DNA from: Lysobacteraceae bacterium
GTDB taxonomy: Bacteria > Pseudomonadota > Gammaproteobacteria > Xanthomonadales > Xanthomonadaceae
Direction: 5' to 3'
DNA: 24,424 nucleotides
NCBI GenBank assembly: GCA_017990865.1
Contig: JAGNNB010000002.1
Location: 1 to 24,424, forward strand
In this document: piece by piece, positions 7,938 to 15,891 of the stretch
Numbering within the stretch: position 1 is the stretch's first letter
Layout: each line of letters opens with the position of its first letter
The notes under the pieces: generated by a model
The model's input: only the letters and a program-made list of their open reading frames with translations
What the model was told of the DNA's origin: nothing
Database searches by the model: none
Made by a program: the position numbers and the translations under genes

Positions 7938-9848
7938 ATGGACCGGACGCCTCTCCTCATTCTTTTCGCCATCGCCTGCCTGTTGCCGACGACGCTCGTG
8001 GCGCAGAACGGCGCGCGCCCTGCCTCGCAAACCCCGTCGGCGGAGCTGTTCGACACACTGGCCGAGCGTTACGGCGTGCGCGGCAACGACGAATTGGCGG
8101 GCGATGATGTCGTCAAGGCCAGGATCGCCGAGCTGACGCGCGCGCTGCCCCCGAACGACTCCGTGCGCAGCGCGCGCCTCGATGCGTATCGCTGCATCAC
8201 CATCGTCGACGGCCCCGATGCTTCGCTGGCGCGGGCCGAGGCCGGGCTCGCCGGACGGCCCGCGCAGCGCGAGCCTCTGGTGCGGATGGAATACCTGATG
8301 TGCAAGGCGTACGCGTTTTACAGCCAAGGCCTCCGCACCGAGTACATGGTTCCGGTGAACGATGTGCTGCGGCTCGCCGATGCTGAGCGGCATCCACGCT
8401 TGCGCTCCGGCGCGCTCATGCTGCGCTCGTTCCACGAAAGCGACCAGGGCCGCTACGCGCAGGCGCTGACAACCTTGCATGAGGTGCTGGCGCTGGATCG
8501 GAATCGCGACGTGCCGAACGCGATACTCCGCACGGAAATCATGACCGCCGAAACCTTCAGTGAGCTCGGCCTCAACGAGCGTGCGATCGTCGTGCTTCGC
8601 GCACTCGAGAAGAATGCGCGCGCAGCAGGTCAGCCAGGCAACCTGCAGATGGTGTTGGAGCGCCTGGGCCAAGCCGAAGAGGAGTCAGGGCGCCTCGACG
8701 CCGCGCTCGCGCATTACCGGGAGGCGGAAGCGCAGGCGCGCTTGGGGGGCGCGCAAGACAGCCATGCCTCCTTGATACTTCGGATCGCCCATGTCCATGT
8801 ACTGGCCGGTCGTCTGGACGACGCGAGAAGCGCGCGCGATGAAGCCGAGCGCATGCTGTTGAGCAACGGGCTGACGGGGGCCATGCGCGCGCGGCGCGGC
8901 TACCTCGATGCGCTCATCGCGCTCGAGTCCGGCGATGCCGGCCGCGCCGCCCAATTGCTGCCGGATGTGCTGCAGCGTCTTCGCGACGACGACCAACCGC
9001 GACCGCTGGCCGATGCGCTCGACGTGCAAGCGCGCGCCTATCGCGCACTCGGGCAATGGCGTGCGGCGTTGGACGCGCGCGAGGAACAAATCCGACTGCG
9101 CGCACAGCTCGATGAGCGCATGCAGCGCGAACAGGCGCGCGTGCTCGCCGCCGAGCTGGCGCTGAGTCGGGAAACCGCCGACAAACTGCGCTTGTTGCGG
9201 CAAACGGATGCGCAACAGCTCCAGTTGCAAGCTGCGCAGCGCGAACAGCGCCTGCGACTGATCGCGATCGCGCTGCTGGCGTTGCTGCTCGCCGCGATGG
9301 CGGGTTTGCTGCTGCTGACCCGCCATCGTCTGCGCGGTGCGCGCTACGACGCGATGACCGACAGCCTGACCGGCGTCGTCTCGCGGCGTTACCTGCTGAA
9401 TCATCTCGCGCGCATGTTGTCCGACCGACGCGCCGCCGCTTATCCGCTATCGGTGCTGGCGATCGACATCGACCATTTCAAGCAGATCAACGATCGCTTC
9501 GGCCACGCCGTGGGCGACGAAGTGCTGCGGCGCGTGACCGAGGCCTGCCGGCGCGCATTGCGCGAAACCGACGAGTTCGGCCGCATGGGCGGCGAGGAGT
9601 TCATGGCCGTGCTGCGACGGACCTCGCTCGCGCATGCCGAACAACTCGGAAAGCGGTTATGCGAGGTGGTCGCGGCCTTGACGATGGACGATGTGGCGCC
9701 CGACCTGCGCGCCACCATCAGCATCGGCGTGGCCGAAGCGGCGGCGAACGACGAAGGCGCCGACCGCTTGCTGCTGCGCGCCGATGCCGCGCTCTACGAC
9801 GCCAAACGCAGCGGCCGTCATTGCGTCCGGGTCGCGCCCATGCAGTAG
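7938..9848 (+). CDS. TPR-containing membrane diguanylate cyclase (GGDEF)
   Basis: The protein has 636 residues. A signal peptide (about 1-22, ending LVAQ) precedes a large periplasmic region of TPR-like helical repeats (about 60-390) and a coiled-coil stretch, then one membrane helix (about 440-462, RLIAIALLALLLAAMAGLLLL region). The cytoplasmic GGDEF domain has an intact active site GGEEF at 551-555, and an inhibitory I-site RETD (542-545) lies exactly five residues upstream, so product inhibition is expected. It should make cyclic di-GMP from two GTP in response to a periplasmic or envelope cue sensed by the TPR region. This architecture is common in Xanthomonas-family genomes. No good ribosome-binding site precedes the ATG at 7938. 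It lies between the decayed transposase and the comM-tail fragment, so it may belong to the accessory block. Confidence 0.9.
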   Translation: MDRTPLLILFAIACLLPTTLVAQNGARPASQTPSAELFDTLAERYGVRGNDELAGDDVVKARIAELTRALPPNDSVRSARLDAYRCITIVDGPDASLARAEAGLAGRPAQREPLVRMEYLMCKAYAFYSQGLRTEYMVPVNDVLRLADAERHPRLRSGALMLRSFHESDQGRYAQALTTLHEVLALDRNRDVPNAILRTEIMTAETFSELGLNERAIVVLRALEKNARAAGQPGNLQMVLERLGQAEEESGRLDAALAHYREAEAQARLGGAQDSHASLILRIAHVHVLAGRLDDARSARDEAERMLLSNGLTGAMRARRGYLDALIALESGDAGRAAQLLPDVLQRLRDDDQPRPLADALDVQARAYRALGQWRAALDAREEQIRLRAQLDERMQREQARVLAAELALSRETADKLRLLRQTDAQQLQLQAAQREQRLRLIAIALLALLLAAMAGLLLLTRHRLRGARYDAMTDSLTGVVSRRYLLNHLARMLSDRRAAAYPLSVLAIDIDHFKQINDRFGHAVGDEVLRRVTEACRRALRETDEFGRMGGEEFMAVLRRTSLAHAEQLGKRLCEVVAALTMDDVAPDLRATISIGVAEAAANDEGADRLLLRADAALYDAKRSGRHCVRVAPMQ

Positions 9849-9872
9849 GCGCGGTGCCGCGCGGTCTTCGTC

Positions 9873-9968
9873 GACTCGGCGGACAGCGACATCATCGTCA
9901 CAGTGCATTTGACCGAGGCGATCGGATATCGGCCCAGGAAGCGCAGCGCAAGCGCGCGTTGCGGCTGA
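9873..9968 (+). pseudogene. C-terminal fragment of comM (diverged duplicate)
   Basis: The reading frame gives DSADSDIIVTVHLTEAIGYR, against DLADSDVIATAHLTEAIGYR near the end of the intact ComM: 16 of 20 identical, with mostly synonymous or conservative differences. After this the reading frame drifts, but DNA similarity continues to the comM stop region ('gttgcggctgatcg' here, 'cgtgcggcttgatcg' there). Weaker similarity may start near 9858. No earlier part of comM is present. Most simply it is the old comM tail displaced or duplicated when foreign DNA entered at the comM 3' end. Its divergence from the present comM suggests the incoming DNA brought its own tail. Confidence 0.82.
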
Positions 9969-10451
9969 TCGATCCGTTTATCGGCAAGCCCGCGGAGGAT
10001 TGCGATACCGCCGCATCGTCGATCCGCGCATCGTCGGTACCGAGGTCCGGCGCGGGCCTGTCGCGGGAATTGCGCAGTGACTCGATGCGGGAGTATGGTG
10101 CCCGTCACATGCCCGAAGGACCGGAGGGGGACGGTGAAGGCTGCGACCGCGCGTCGATCACTGCAAGATGGCCCGGCTGCGAAGGATCGGCGAAGATGGC
10201 TCGCCCGGTCGATTTCGCGGCATAGCCGGAAGCGCGCCGCAGCGACAGGAATAACGACAAGAACAGCGACACGAATGCCGCCATCGATCTGCGCACGGAT
10301 CCGCGACCGATAACACCCTGTCTTCGCAAGCATCGACCACTGGAGGGTCGGCGCGGGCTCCGTTGCGATACCTCATGTCCGTACGCATGCGCCCTGGCGT
10401 GTGCGCCGCGACGTGTCCGCACACGATTAGACGGATCAAGGAGCGATAAAC
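9969..10451. other. Intergenic region upstream of the VioB-like operon
   Basis: No gene is supported over these roughly 480 bases. A strong ribosome-binding sequence, AAGGAG (10438-10443), precedes the ATG at 10452. A short imperfect 12-nt triplication (motif gtcg..tt.tt on the minus strand) lies about 10227-10262; it would encode Leu-Phe-Ser repeats in a minus-strand open frame that I do not believe is a gene. An inverted repeat GTGTGCG/CGCACAC lies at 10399-10405 and 10418-10424, close enough to the operon start to be an operator, but this is weak. Confidence 0.5.
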
Positions 10452-11486
10452 ATGATCAAGGTACAGTGGCAGGCGCCGCAAACGCTTGCCGAAGTGCAAG
10501 CGGCGGTACAGACGGCGATCGATCTGGAATTCTCGACGCTGCCGCCCTATCTCTACGCGAAGATGACGATTCTGCCGGAGAGCAATCCAGCGGCGCTGGC
10601 GCGGCTCAATACGATCGTCGGGCAAGAAATGATCCACATGTGCCTCGCCTGCAACATCATGAATGCGATCGGCGGCACGGTGAAGATCAACCCGCCCAGT
10701 TATCCGGGCCCCCTGCCGGGCGACATCGGCGGCGGCCTCATCATCCATCTGCTGCCGTTCTCGCAAGCCGCGATGGCGCAGGGCATGGCGATCGAGGAGC
10801 CGTCGGAGCCGATCGATCCGCCCATACTCAAAATGGAGGCCGCGATCACGGCGGTCACGATCGGCGAGTACTACCACCTGCTCGATCAAGTGCTGGCCGC
10901 CTTGCCGGCATCGGCATGGATCGCCGGTAACAAGCAGATCGACGACAGCCAATTCTTCGCGGGCCAGATTTTTCCGGTCAATGCCTATGCGGACGCGCAC
11001 AAGGCGATCACGCAGATCGTCTCGGAAGGCGAAGGCACGCCGGTCAGCCCGAACGGCAACGGCAGCCCGCTGACCTTCCAGAACGAGTTGGCGCATTACT
11101 ACCGGTTCTGGGAGATGGAACAGAACATGGTGCTGGTGAAGGATCCCAATCCTGTCGGCTACGCCTGGAAAGGCTCGCTGGGCATCGACTGGAGCCAAGT
11201 CTACCCGGCGATCGCCGATCCGGAATCGCACGATTTCTCGAGCGATCCTCCCGCCGCGCGCGCGGCGCAAACGGCCTGCAACGACGCCTACACCGCGCTG
11301 GTCGATGCCCTGACCTCGGCATTCGCGGGCGCCTCCGCCGGCATGGGGATCGCGGTGCGCGCGATGTTCGATCTGCGCATGGCCTCGATCCAGGCCCTGA
11401 ATACGCCGCTGGGGGATGGCATCTCCGTGGCCGGCCCGGCGTTCGTCTACAACGCTCATACACAAGCACAAGGAGACGCGGCATGA
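10452..11486 (+). CDS. Ferritin-like domain protein (VioB C-terminal-like, iminophenyl-pyruvate dimer synthase family)
   Basis: The 344-residue protein has the ferritin-like fold found in the C-terminal half of VioB and related proteins. Probable metal ligands are Glu26 (DLEFSTLPPYLYA), Glu59/His62 (GQEMIHMCL), Glu139/His142 (IGEYYHLL) and His215 in NELAHYYRF. In VioB this region belongs to the enzyme that couples two indole-3-pyruvate imines in violacein synthesis. Stand-alone homologues occur widely, mostly uncharacterised. No other violacein-type gene (VioA, C, D, E) is in the window, so violacein production is not implied. The start at 10452 has a strong AAGGAG. The stop overlaps the next ATG (ATGA), and a second AAGGAG lies within the 3' end for the downstream gene, so the two are co-translated. 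Confidence 0.82.
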   Translation: MIKVQWQAPQTLAEVQAAVQTAIDLEFSTLPPYLYAKMTILPESNPAALARLNTIVGQEMIHMCLACNIMNAIGGTVKINPPSYPGPLPGDIGGGLIIHLLPFSQAAMAQGMAIEEPSEPIDPPILKMEAAITAVTIGEYYHLLDQVLAALPASAWIAGNKQIDDSQFFAGQIFPVNAYADAHKAITQIVSEGEGTPVSPNGNGSPLTFQNELAHYYRFWEMEQNMVLVKDPNPVGYAWKGSLGIDWSQVYPAIADPESHDFSSDPPAARAAQTACNDAYTALVDALTSAFAGASAGMGIAVRAMFDLRMASIQALNTPLGDGISVAGPAFVYNAHTQAQGDAA

Positions 11487-13342
11487 GCATTCTCGAATTT
11501 CCGCGCGTTTATTTCCGCGGCGAAATCGCCTGGGACCCGGTCACGACCAACAACTATGCGGTCGGCGACGCGGCGGCGGCCTACGACGAAAACGCCTGCG
11601 ATTCTTATCTGAACCAGAGCCGGGTGCTGACCCCGGAAGTTGCCGGCTTCCGCCAAGCGGCGATCCAGGAAGTCCTCACCGGCGGCAGTTGGAACCCGGC
11701 CGGCACCTATCGGTGTCCGTTCTACGACACGTACATCAGCGGTGTCGATCTGGGAGCGGGCCTGGTGACCACAGACACCTTCGCCACGGCGCCGGTCGGC
11801 TTCACCGGCATGCTCGTCGATTGCGAACCCTACGGCGCGTTCTCCTCGCAGTTGTTCTTCGACGATATGAGCTTCGGCATCCAGGGCGGATGCCGTATCT
11901 ACGGCAAGCGGATCGAGCGCTTCAACGACCGCTTCGTCAACTTCAGCGCCAATCCCAGCAACAACATGATCGCAGGCGTCGCGTCGGTGATGTGGCAAAG
12001 CTGTTTCGCCAAGGGCGCGGGGCTGGATATCGACGCCCACGATTCGCTGGCGCTGCAGCGGTTGAAGGCCTGCATGATGGACGACGACGTGCTGGGCGTG
12101 ATGGTCCGCTTCGTCACCTATCGCACGGTCTATTACAACGACCCGACCCTGGCGAACGGCTCGCCCAAGACCGCCTCAGCCGCAAGGGCGCTGCAGAACA
12201 AGCTCAACAGCGGCGGCTTCCAGCCCAATCCGGCCCGCAGCCTTCTGGTCGGCACCGTGGGACTGTGGCGCAGCGGCGAAGTGATCACCGAGGCATCGGA
12301 TCGAGCCCTGATCTCGACCATGGCGACGGTGCCCGGCTACTCGTCTCCGGCCAAAGGCGGGCCCGTGGTGGCCACGGCCTTCGCGCGCACCAACAACAAG
12401 GGCATTTCGCTGGATTTCTCCAACTCGATCCCCTGCTCGGATCGCGCCACGGACAAGGTGGACCTGGGGACGTTGACGCTGACCGCGGCAGATCCACCGC
12501 CTGCGGTGGCGATCGCGGAGGTCGCGAAGATCGATCTGAGCCACTACGACCGCGCGGCGTTCGAAGCCTCTTCGGGAATCATCGACATCCCGCTCGATGC
12601 CGGCCTGACGAAGCAATTGGCCAGGATGAACCTGTCGATCACCGGCGGCGACGGCACGACCTACTTGCAGGAAGCCGTGCTTCGCGCCGTTCCGTTGCAG
12701 GCCAACATCTACATCGACGAGGGCGAGACCGCGAACATCCCGGTGCAGGTCTACGAACGCGGCGTGCCGGCCGGCCCGGGCATCACCATCACCATGTCGG
12801 ATTTGAATGCGACCCAGCAGACCAGCGTGCAGCAATTGACCGACGCCAATGGCCGGGTCAACTTCCGCGTATTGGGCACGACCGGCGAAATCATCGGCTG
12901 GGTGTTCCAGACCGGCGACCATCCGATTCTGCCCGTCGGCAACGTGTTCACGCCGCTGAATTTCACCTACACATATCTTCGGGTTTTGCCGGCGGACAAC
13001 AACGTCGCCGCGATGGCGCCCACTTGGGAGAACGTACACAACTACGTGCTGGCCAACTGGGAATCGATGGCGCCGTGCATGGACAACTGGCTGCGCCTGG
13101 GCGACGAGCAGCAGGTTCGGGCCTACCGCAACGTGATCCGGACGCTGACCGACCCGGCCAACTTCGAAAACTTCCGCTACATGCCGGTGACCCGCGACCT
13201 GACGATGGGACAGCGCACGCTGCTGTACAACTTCCTGGGATTCGGCACGGCTCGGGCAACGCTCGAAAATGCGGACGCGTCGGACGAACAGATCGATGCG
13301 CGGACACAGAGCCGGTCGATGCGGGTCGGCCGAAAGGACTGA
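11483..13342 (+). CDS. VioB N-terminal-like protein
   Basis: The 619-residue protein has no signal peptide. From remembered VioB sequence it matches that protein's N-terminal half: start MSILEFPRVYFRG (VioB: MSILDFPRIHFRG), MDDDVLGVMV near 199-208, VGTVGLWRSGE at 256-266, GIIDIPL at 365-371 and YMPVTRDL at 566-573, in the same order as in VioB. VioB places this part ahead of the ferritin-like domain in one chain of about 1000 residues. Here the two halves are separate genes in reversed order, joined by a 4-base ATGA overlap with AAGGAG just upstream. The pair may therefore form a heteromeric enzyme acting on an amino-acid-derived imine, but the substrate is unknown. A strong hairpin follows 21 bases after the stop. 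Confidence 0.75.
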   Translation: MSILEFPRVYFRGEIAWDPVTTNNYAVGDAAAAYDENACDSYLNQSRVLTPEVAGFRQAAIQEVLTGGSWNPAGTYRCPFYDTYISGVDLGAGLVTTDTFATAPVGFTGMLVDCEPYGAFSSQLFFDDMSFGIQGGCRIYGKRIERFNDRFVNFSANPSNNMIAGVASVMWQSCFAKGAGLDIDAHDSLALQRLKACMMDDDVLGVMVRFVTYRTVYYNDPTLANGSPKTASAARALQNKLNSGGFQPNPARSLLVGTVGLWRSGEVITEASDRALISTMATVPGYSSPAKGGPVVATAFARTNNKGISLDFSNSIPCSDRATDKVDLGTLTLTAADPPPAVAIAEVAKIDLSHYDRAAFEASSGIIDIPLDAGLTKQLARMNLSITGGDGTTYLQEAVLRAVPLQANIYIDEGETANIPVQVYERGVPAGPGITITMSDLNATQQTSVQQLTDANGRVNFRVLGTTGEIIGWVFQTGDHPILPVGNVFTPLNFTYTYLRVLPADNNVAAMAPTWENVHNYVLANWESMAPCMDNWLRLGDEQQVRAYRNVIRTLTDPANFENFRYMPVTRDLTMGQRTLLYNFLGFGTARATLENADASDEQIDARTQSRSMRVGRKD

Positions 13343-13363
13343 TCGCGATCCGGCTCTAGCAAC

Positions 13364-13394
13364 TGCAGGGAGGGGATCGCCGCCCCTCCCTGCA
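13364..13394 (+). terminator. Hairpin after the VioB-like operon
   Basis: A perfect 12-bp GC-rich stem, TGCAGGGAGGGG at 13364-13375 and CCCCTCCCTGCA at 13383-13394, with a 7-base loop, lies 21 bases after the stop. No T-run follows (acttgtcgc), so it may act as a mRNA 3' end stabiliser or a weak intrinsic terminator. Confidence 0.7.
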
Positions 13395-13402
13395 ACTTGT
13401 CG

Positions 13403-13495
13403 CAGCGCAGAAAGCGCAGTGTGCGTACAGGCACATGAGCATTTCGAGCAGCGGACGGCGCGAAAGCACCGAGCGCAGCGGATTTTGAACAGGCT
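13403..13495 (+). repeat. Truncated copy of MITE-like dispersed repeat
   Basis: These 93 bases match the reverse complement of 16081-16173 with only five mismatches by eye. The right terminal repeat gattttgaacaggct (13481-13495) is present, but the left third of the element (left terminal repeat plus about 30 bases) is missing. Both copies preserve an identical-length small open frame: ATG at 13435, MSISSSGRRESTERSGF, stop at 13486-13488. Whether that is translated is unknown. Confidence 0.85.
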
Positions 13496-13558
13496 CTCGG
13501 ACTGGCGCCGCCGCGACAGGCGTGCCATCGTCCGAACCTCTGATCGCGGGAGTGTCCG

Positions 13559-13972
13559 ATGACCGAATCGCATGGCGGCTGCCTCTGCGGCGCTGTCGGA
13601 TTTTCGCTGGACTGGCCCAGCAAGTGGGTCGCGCATTGCCATTGCACGCAATGCCGTCGCGCCCACGGCGCTGCGTTCGTGACGTGGATCGGCATGGCCG
13701 AGGATCGCGTGCGTATCGACGACGCCGAATCGCAACTGCGCTGGTTCGCGTCCAGTCCCGGCGCCGAGCGCGGATTCTGCGCGCGTTGCGGCAGTTCGCT
13801 TTTTTTCCGTTCGGCGCGCTGGCCGGGCGAGCTGCACATCGCGCACGGGAATCTCGACGGCGAAGCCGACCGCGCGCCGATGGCGCATGTGTTTTGGGAT
13901 ACGCACGTGGGCTGGGCTTCGGTCGATGCCACCGACGCTCTGCCGCGAATCGTCGCGACCGAGGTGACGTGA
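13559..13972 (+). CDS. GFA family (glutathione-dependent formaldehyde-activating-like / CENP-V) zinc protein
   Basis: The 137-residue protein carries the full set of GFA zinc ligands: GGCLCGAV (Cys8, Cys10), HCHCTQCRRAHG (Cys27, Cys29, Cys32) and FCARCGSSLFF (Cys74, Cys77). Family members bind two zinc ions in a Mss4-like fold. A few act on S-hydroxymethylglutathione, but most have no proven substrate, so a detoxification role is only the default guess. No strong ribosome-binding sequence precedes the ATG at 13559. The gene stands alone on the plus strand, facing the minus-strand array of exported paralogues, with the truncated repeat just upstream. Confidence 0.9.
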   Translation: MTESHGGCLCGAVGFSLDWPSKWVAHCHCTQCRRAHGAAFVTWIGMAEDRVRIDDAESQLRWFASSPGAERGFCARCGSSLFFRSARWPGELHIAHGNLDGEADRAPMAHVFWDTHVGWASVDATDALPRIVATEVT

Positions 13973-14070
13973 GTGTCGCTTGTATGCGCGATCGACGCAC
14001 GCCTGTCGCAGGCGAAAAACGGCATCGACCGCGCCGTAAGGATGCGCCGCTTCGACTTGCGCCTCTTCGA

Positions 14071-14619
14071 CTAGCGCACGTTGCAGACTTCCGAGTGCTG
14101 GGCGTCGCCCTGGCATTTGCCGATCGTGCGCGCGCTCTTGCGCGCGTTTTCCTTGTGTTCCCGGTACTCGCGGCCGGTCATGCAAACGGTGGTGAAGCGA
14201 TGGCTGCCCGCTAATCGCGTCCGTTCGCAGACTTGGCGATCATCCTCGGCCTGCGTCACCGCCGCATTGACCGACTGCAGATGATTGAAGACCTCGACGC
14301 GCTGTTCGACGCGCAGTTCGTCCAAGTTCTGATGACCGTCGAGCATCTGCAACAGTCGGTCTTGTTGTTTCAGCAAGCGGTCGCGATCGCCGTCGTGCAT
14401 GTCCTTGAACGCACCGCGTTTGGCGGCGACCTGCGTTCGCAATTGCGTCTGCTGTTCGACGATCTGCTGCAACGTCGGCTGCGGCGGCTCGGCAGCAGGC
14501 GGGTCGGCGGCCATGGACGCGAAACTGACGCCCAATGCGACCGCCAACCCGCAAACCTTCCATGCGCGCGCGGCCGCATGTTGGCGACGTAGATTTCTTT
14601 CGAATGCGAATGAACTCAT
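14071..14619 (-). CDS. Exported Cys-X14-Cys family protein, paralogue 1
   Basis: The 182-residue protein has an N-terminal signal peptide (basic start, hydrophobic stretch about 22-35, likely cleavage after ASMA at 37). The mature part is highly charged and helical. It shares with its neighbours the block TLQQIVEQQTQLRTQV, then VEVFNHLQSVNAAVTQAEDDRQ, then VCERTRLAGSH with Cys131, and VCMTGREYREHKENARKS with Cys146. Two extra cysteines (169, 179) near the C-terminus are shared in number with paralogues 2 and 3. I know no function for this family. The periplasm is the likely site, with disulfide formation between the paired cysteines. An AGAGGGAA ribosome-binding sequence precedes the start. 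It is the most downstream member of the array, 70 bases after paralogue 2. Confidence 0.8.
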   Translation of the reverse strand: MSSFAFERNLRRQHAAARAWKVCGLAVALGVSFASMAADPPAAEPPQPTLQQIVEQQTQLRTQVAAKRGAFKDMHDGDRDRLLKQQDRLLQMLDGHQNLDELRVEQRVEVFNHLQSVNAAVTQAEDDRQVCERTRLAGSHRFTTVCMTGREYREHKENARKSARTIGKCQGDAQHSEVCNVR

Positions 14620-14689
14620 ATGTATTCCCTCTTTGGTGGGTTGGTTCGGTAACGGCGCATCGACGATATCGAGTGTTCGTGTCCGATCG

Positions 14690-15229
14690 TCAGTCCGAGT
14701 TGCATCCGCCTTCGCACTTCATCACCGTGCGCAGACTTTTACGGGCGTTTTCCTTGTGTTCTCGATATTCGCGTCCGGTGATGCACACGACGGAATAGCG
14801 ATGACTGCCCGTCAGACGCGTGCGTTCGCAGATGAGTCTCTCGTCTTCCGCTTGGGCCACCGCGGCCTTGACCGATTCCAAATGGTTGAACACTTCGACG
14901 CGCTCTTCGGCGCGCAGCCCATCGAGGCTGTCGCGCCCCTTCAACAGTTCGAGGATGCGGTCCTGCTGCGCCATCAAACGATGGCGGTCGCCTTCCGACA
15001 TCTCTCTGAACGGGCCGCGCCTGGCCGCGACCTTCGCGCGCAGCTCGATCTGCTGGGCGACGATGCTCGCGATCGTCGGCGCCGCGGCCGCGGAAGCCGC
15101 TTCGTTGGAGCGAACGCGGTTGCCCGCGACCGCCCACGTCGTCGCTGCGAGCGCGACGACGCAGAGCGCGACGGCGGCGGCGCCGCGAAAGCGAGCGGAC
15201 AGATCCTTTGCGAAAAAGGCCATGATCAT
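14690..15229 (-). CDS. Exported Cys-X14-Cys family protein, paralogue 2
   Basis: The 179-residue start MIMAFFAKDLSARFRG was chosen because AAGGAG lies 8 bases upstream. The frame is open for 105 more codons, but these resemble no protein and overlap paralogue 3. The alternative ATG at 15256 lacks a ribosome-binding site. A hydrophobic signal or anchor segment (about 17-36) precedes a helical mature region. Conserved blocks are RVEVFNHLESVKAAVAQAED, ICERTRLTGSHRY (Cys134) and VCITGREYREHKENARKS (Cys149), then Cys172 and Cys176 at the tail. It is most like paralogue 1 in the C-terminal block. It probably forms one transcription unit with paralogues 1 and 3 (gaps of 70 and 68 bases). No function is recognised. 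Confidence 0.8.
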   Translation of the reverse strand: MIMAFFAKDLSARFRGAAAVALCVVALAATTWAVAGNRVRSNEAASAAAAPTIASIVAQQIELRAKVAARRGPFREMSEGDRHRLMAQQDRILELLKGRDSLDGLRAEERVEVFNHLESVKAAVAQAEDERLICERTRLTGSHRYSVVCITGREYREHKENARKSLRTVMKCEGGCNSD

Positions 15230-15297
15230 CGCGATGTCTCCTTGCGGGCGCTTCATCGCAGCCCCGATGCGCCGAATCGATGGAAAACCCGCGCGAC

Positions 15298-15891
15298 TCA
15301 AAGGATGTTCACTGCGACTTTTCTTTCGCCGCCGAGGCTGCCGCCCAATTCGTTCTTGCAGCCCAGCGTTTCTTTGCCTTGGCACTTCACCGCCGTACGC
15401 AGACTTTGCCGCGCGCGTTCTTTGTGCTCGCGATACTCTCTGGCGGTCATGCACACGACTTGAAAGCGATTCGAACCGACCGTGCGCGAACGCTCGCACA
15501 CTTGTCGATCTTCTTCGGCGTTGCGCACGACCGCACTTACCCATTGCAGGTGATTGAACAGCTCGATCTTGTCTTCGGCGCGCAGTTGCGACACGTCGTC
15601 ACGACCATCCAGAAGCTGCAGAATCCGGCTTTGTTTCGCGGTCAATTCGTCGCGTTCGATCTGCGTGAGATCCTTGAACGCGCCCTTCCTGGCCAACACA
15701 TCGGCACGCAATTGCGTTTGTTGCTCGACGATCTGCTGCACCGTCGGTTGCTGCGTTTCCGCTTCGGGCTCCGGCGTCGATTGGGCGAGCACCGAGCAGC
15801 AGAACGCCGCGCTCAAGGCGAGAGCGAGCGTCGCGGCGAGTGCGCGTCGGCTGCGGGGTGCGATGGCATCGGAAGCGATTGCGAACGTCAT
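15298..15891 (-). CDS. Exported Cys-X14-Cys family protein, paralogue 3
   Basis: The 197-residue start MTFAIASDAIAPRSRR has a GAGGA sequence about 8 bases upstream; a longer open frame exists but is not supported. The signal peptide runs to about residue 36 (SVLA, then QS). The mature part follows the family pattern: TVQQIVEQQTQLRADV, IELFNHLQWVSAVVRNAEEDRQ, VCERSRTVGSNR (Cys132), VCMTAREYREHKERARQS (Cys147), plus Cys170 and Cys178. It has the longest C-terminal tail of the five. It heads the group of three closely spaced genes; 638 bases containing a MITE-like repeat separate it from paralogue 4. Function unknown. Confidence 0.8.
   Translation of the reverse strand: MTFAIASDAIAPRSRRALAATLALALSAAFCCSVLAQSTPEPEAETQQPTVQQIVEQQTQLRADVLARKGAFKDLTQIERDELTAKQSRILQLLDGRDDVSQLRAEDKIELFNHLQWVSAVVRNAEEDRQVCERSRTVGSNRFQVVCMTAREYREHKERARQSLRTAVKCQGKETLGCKNELGGSLGGERKVAVNIL

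Noticed and set aside
10105..10422. Minus-strand 105-residue open frame with a Leu-Phe-Ser repeat
   Set aside because: No start signals and low-complexity content caused by a short 12-nt repeat; no recognised homology.
10452..13342. Violacein biosynthesis cluster
   Set aside because: Only VioB-like halves are present; no VioA, VioC, VioD or VioE gene is in the window.
11416..13359. 647-residue plus-strand frame parallel to the VioB-like gene
   Set aside because: Out of frame with the gene that has a ribosome-binding site, the ATGA overlap and VioB motifs; its translation is Arg/Gly-rich shadow.
15230..15544. 105-codon N-terminal extension of paralogue 2
   Set aside because: Arg-rich, overlaps the C-terminus of paralogue 3, and would bury the signal peptide; AAGGAG precedes the ATG at 15229.
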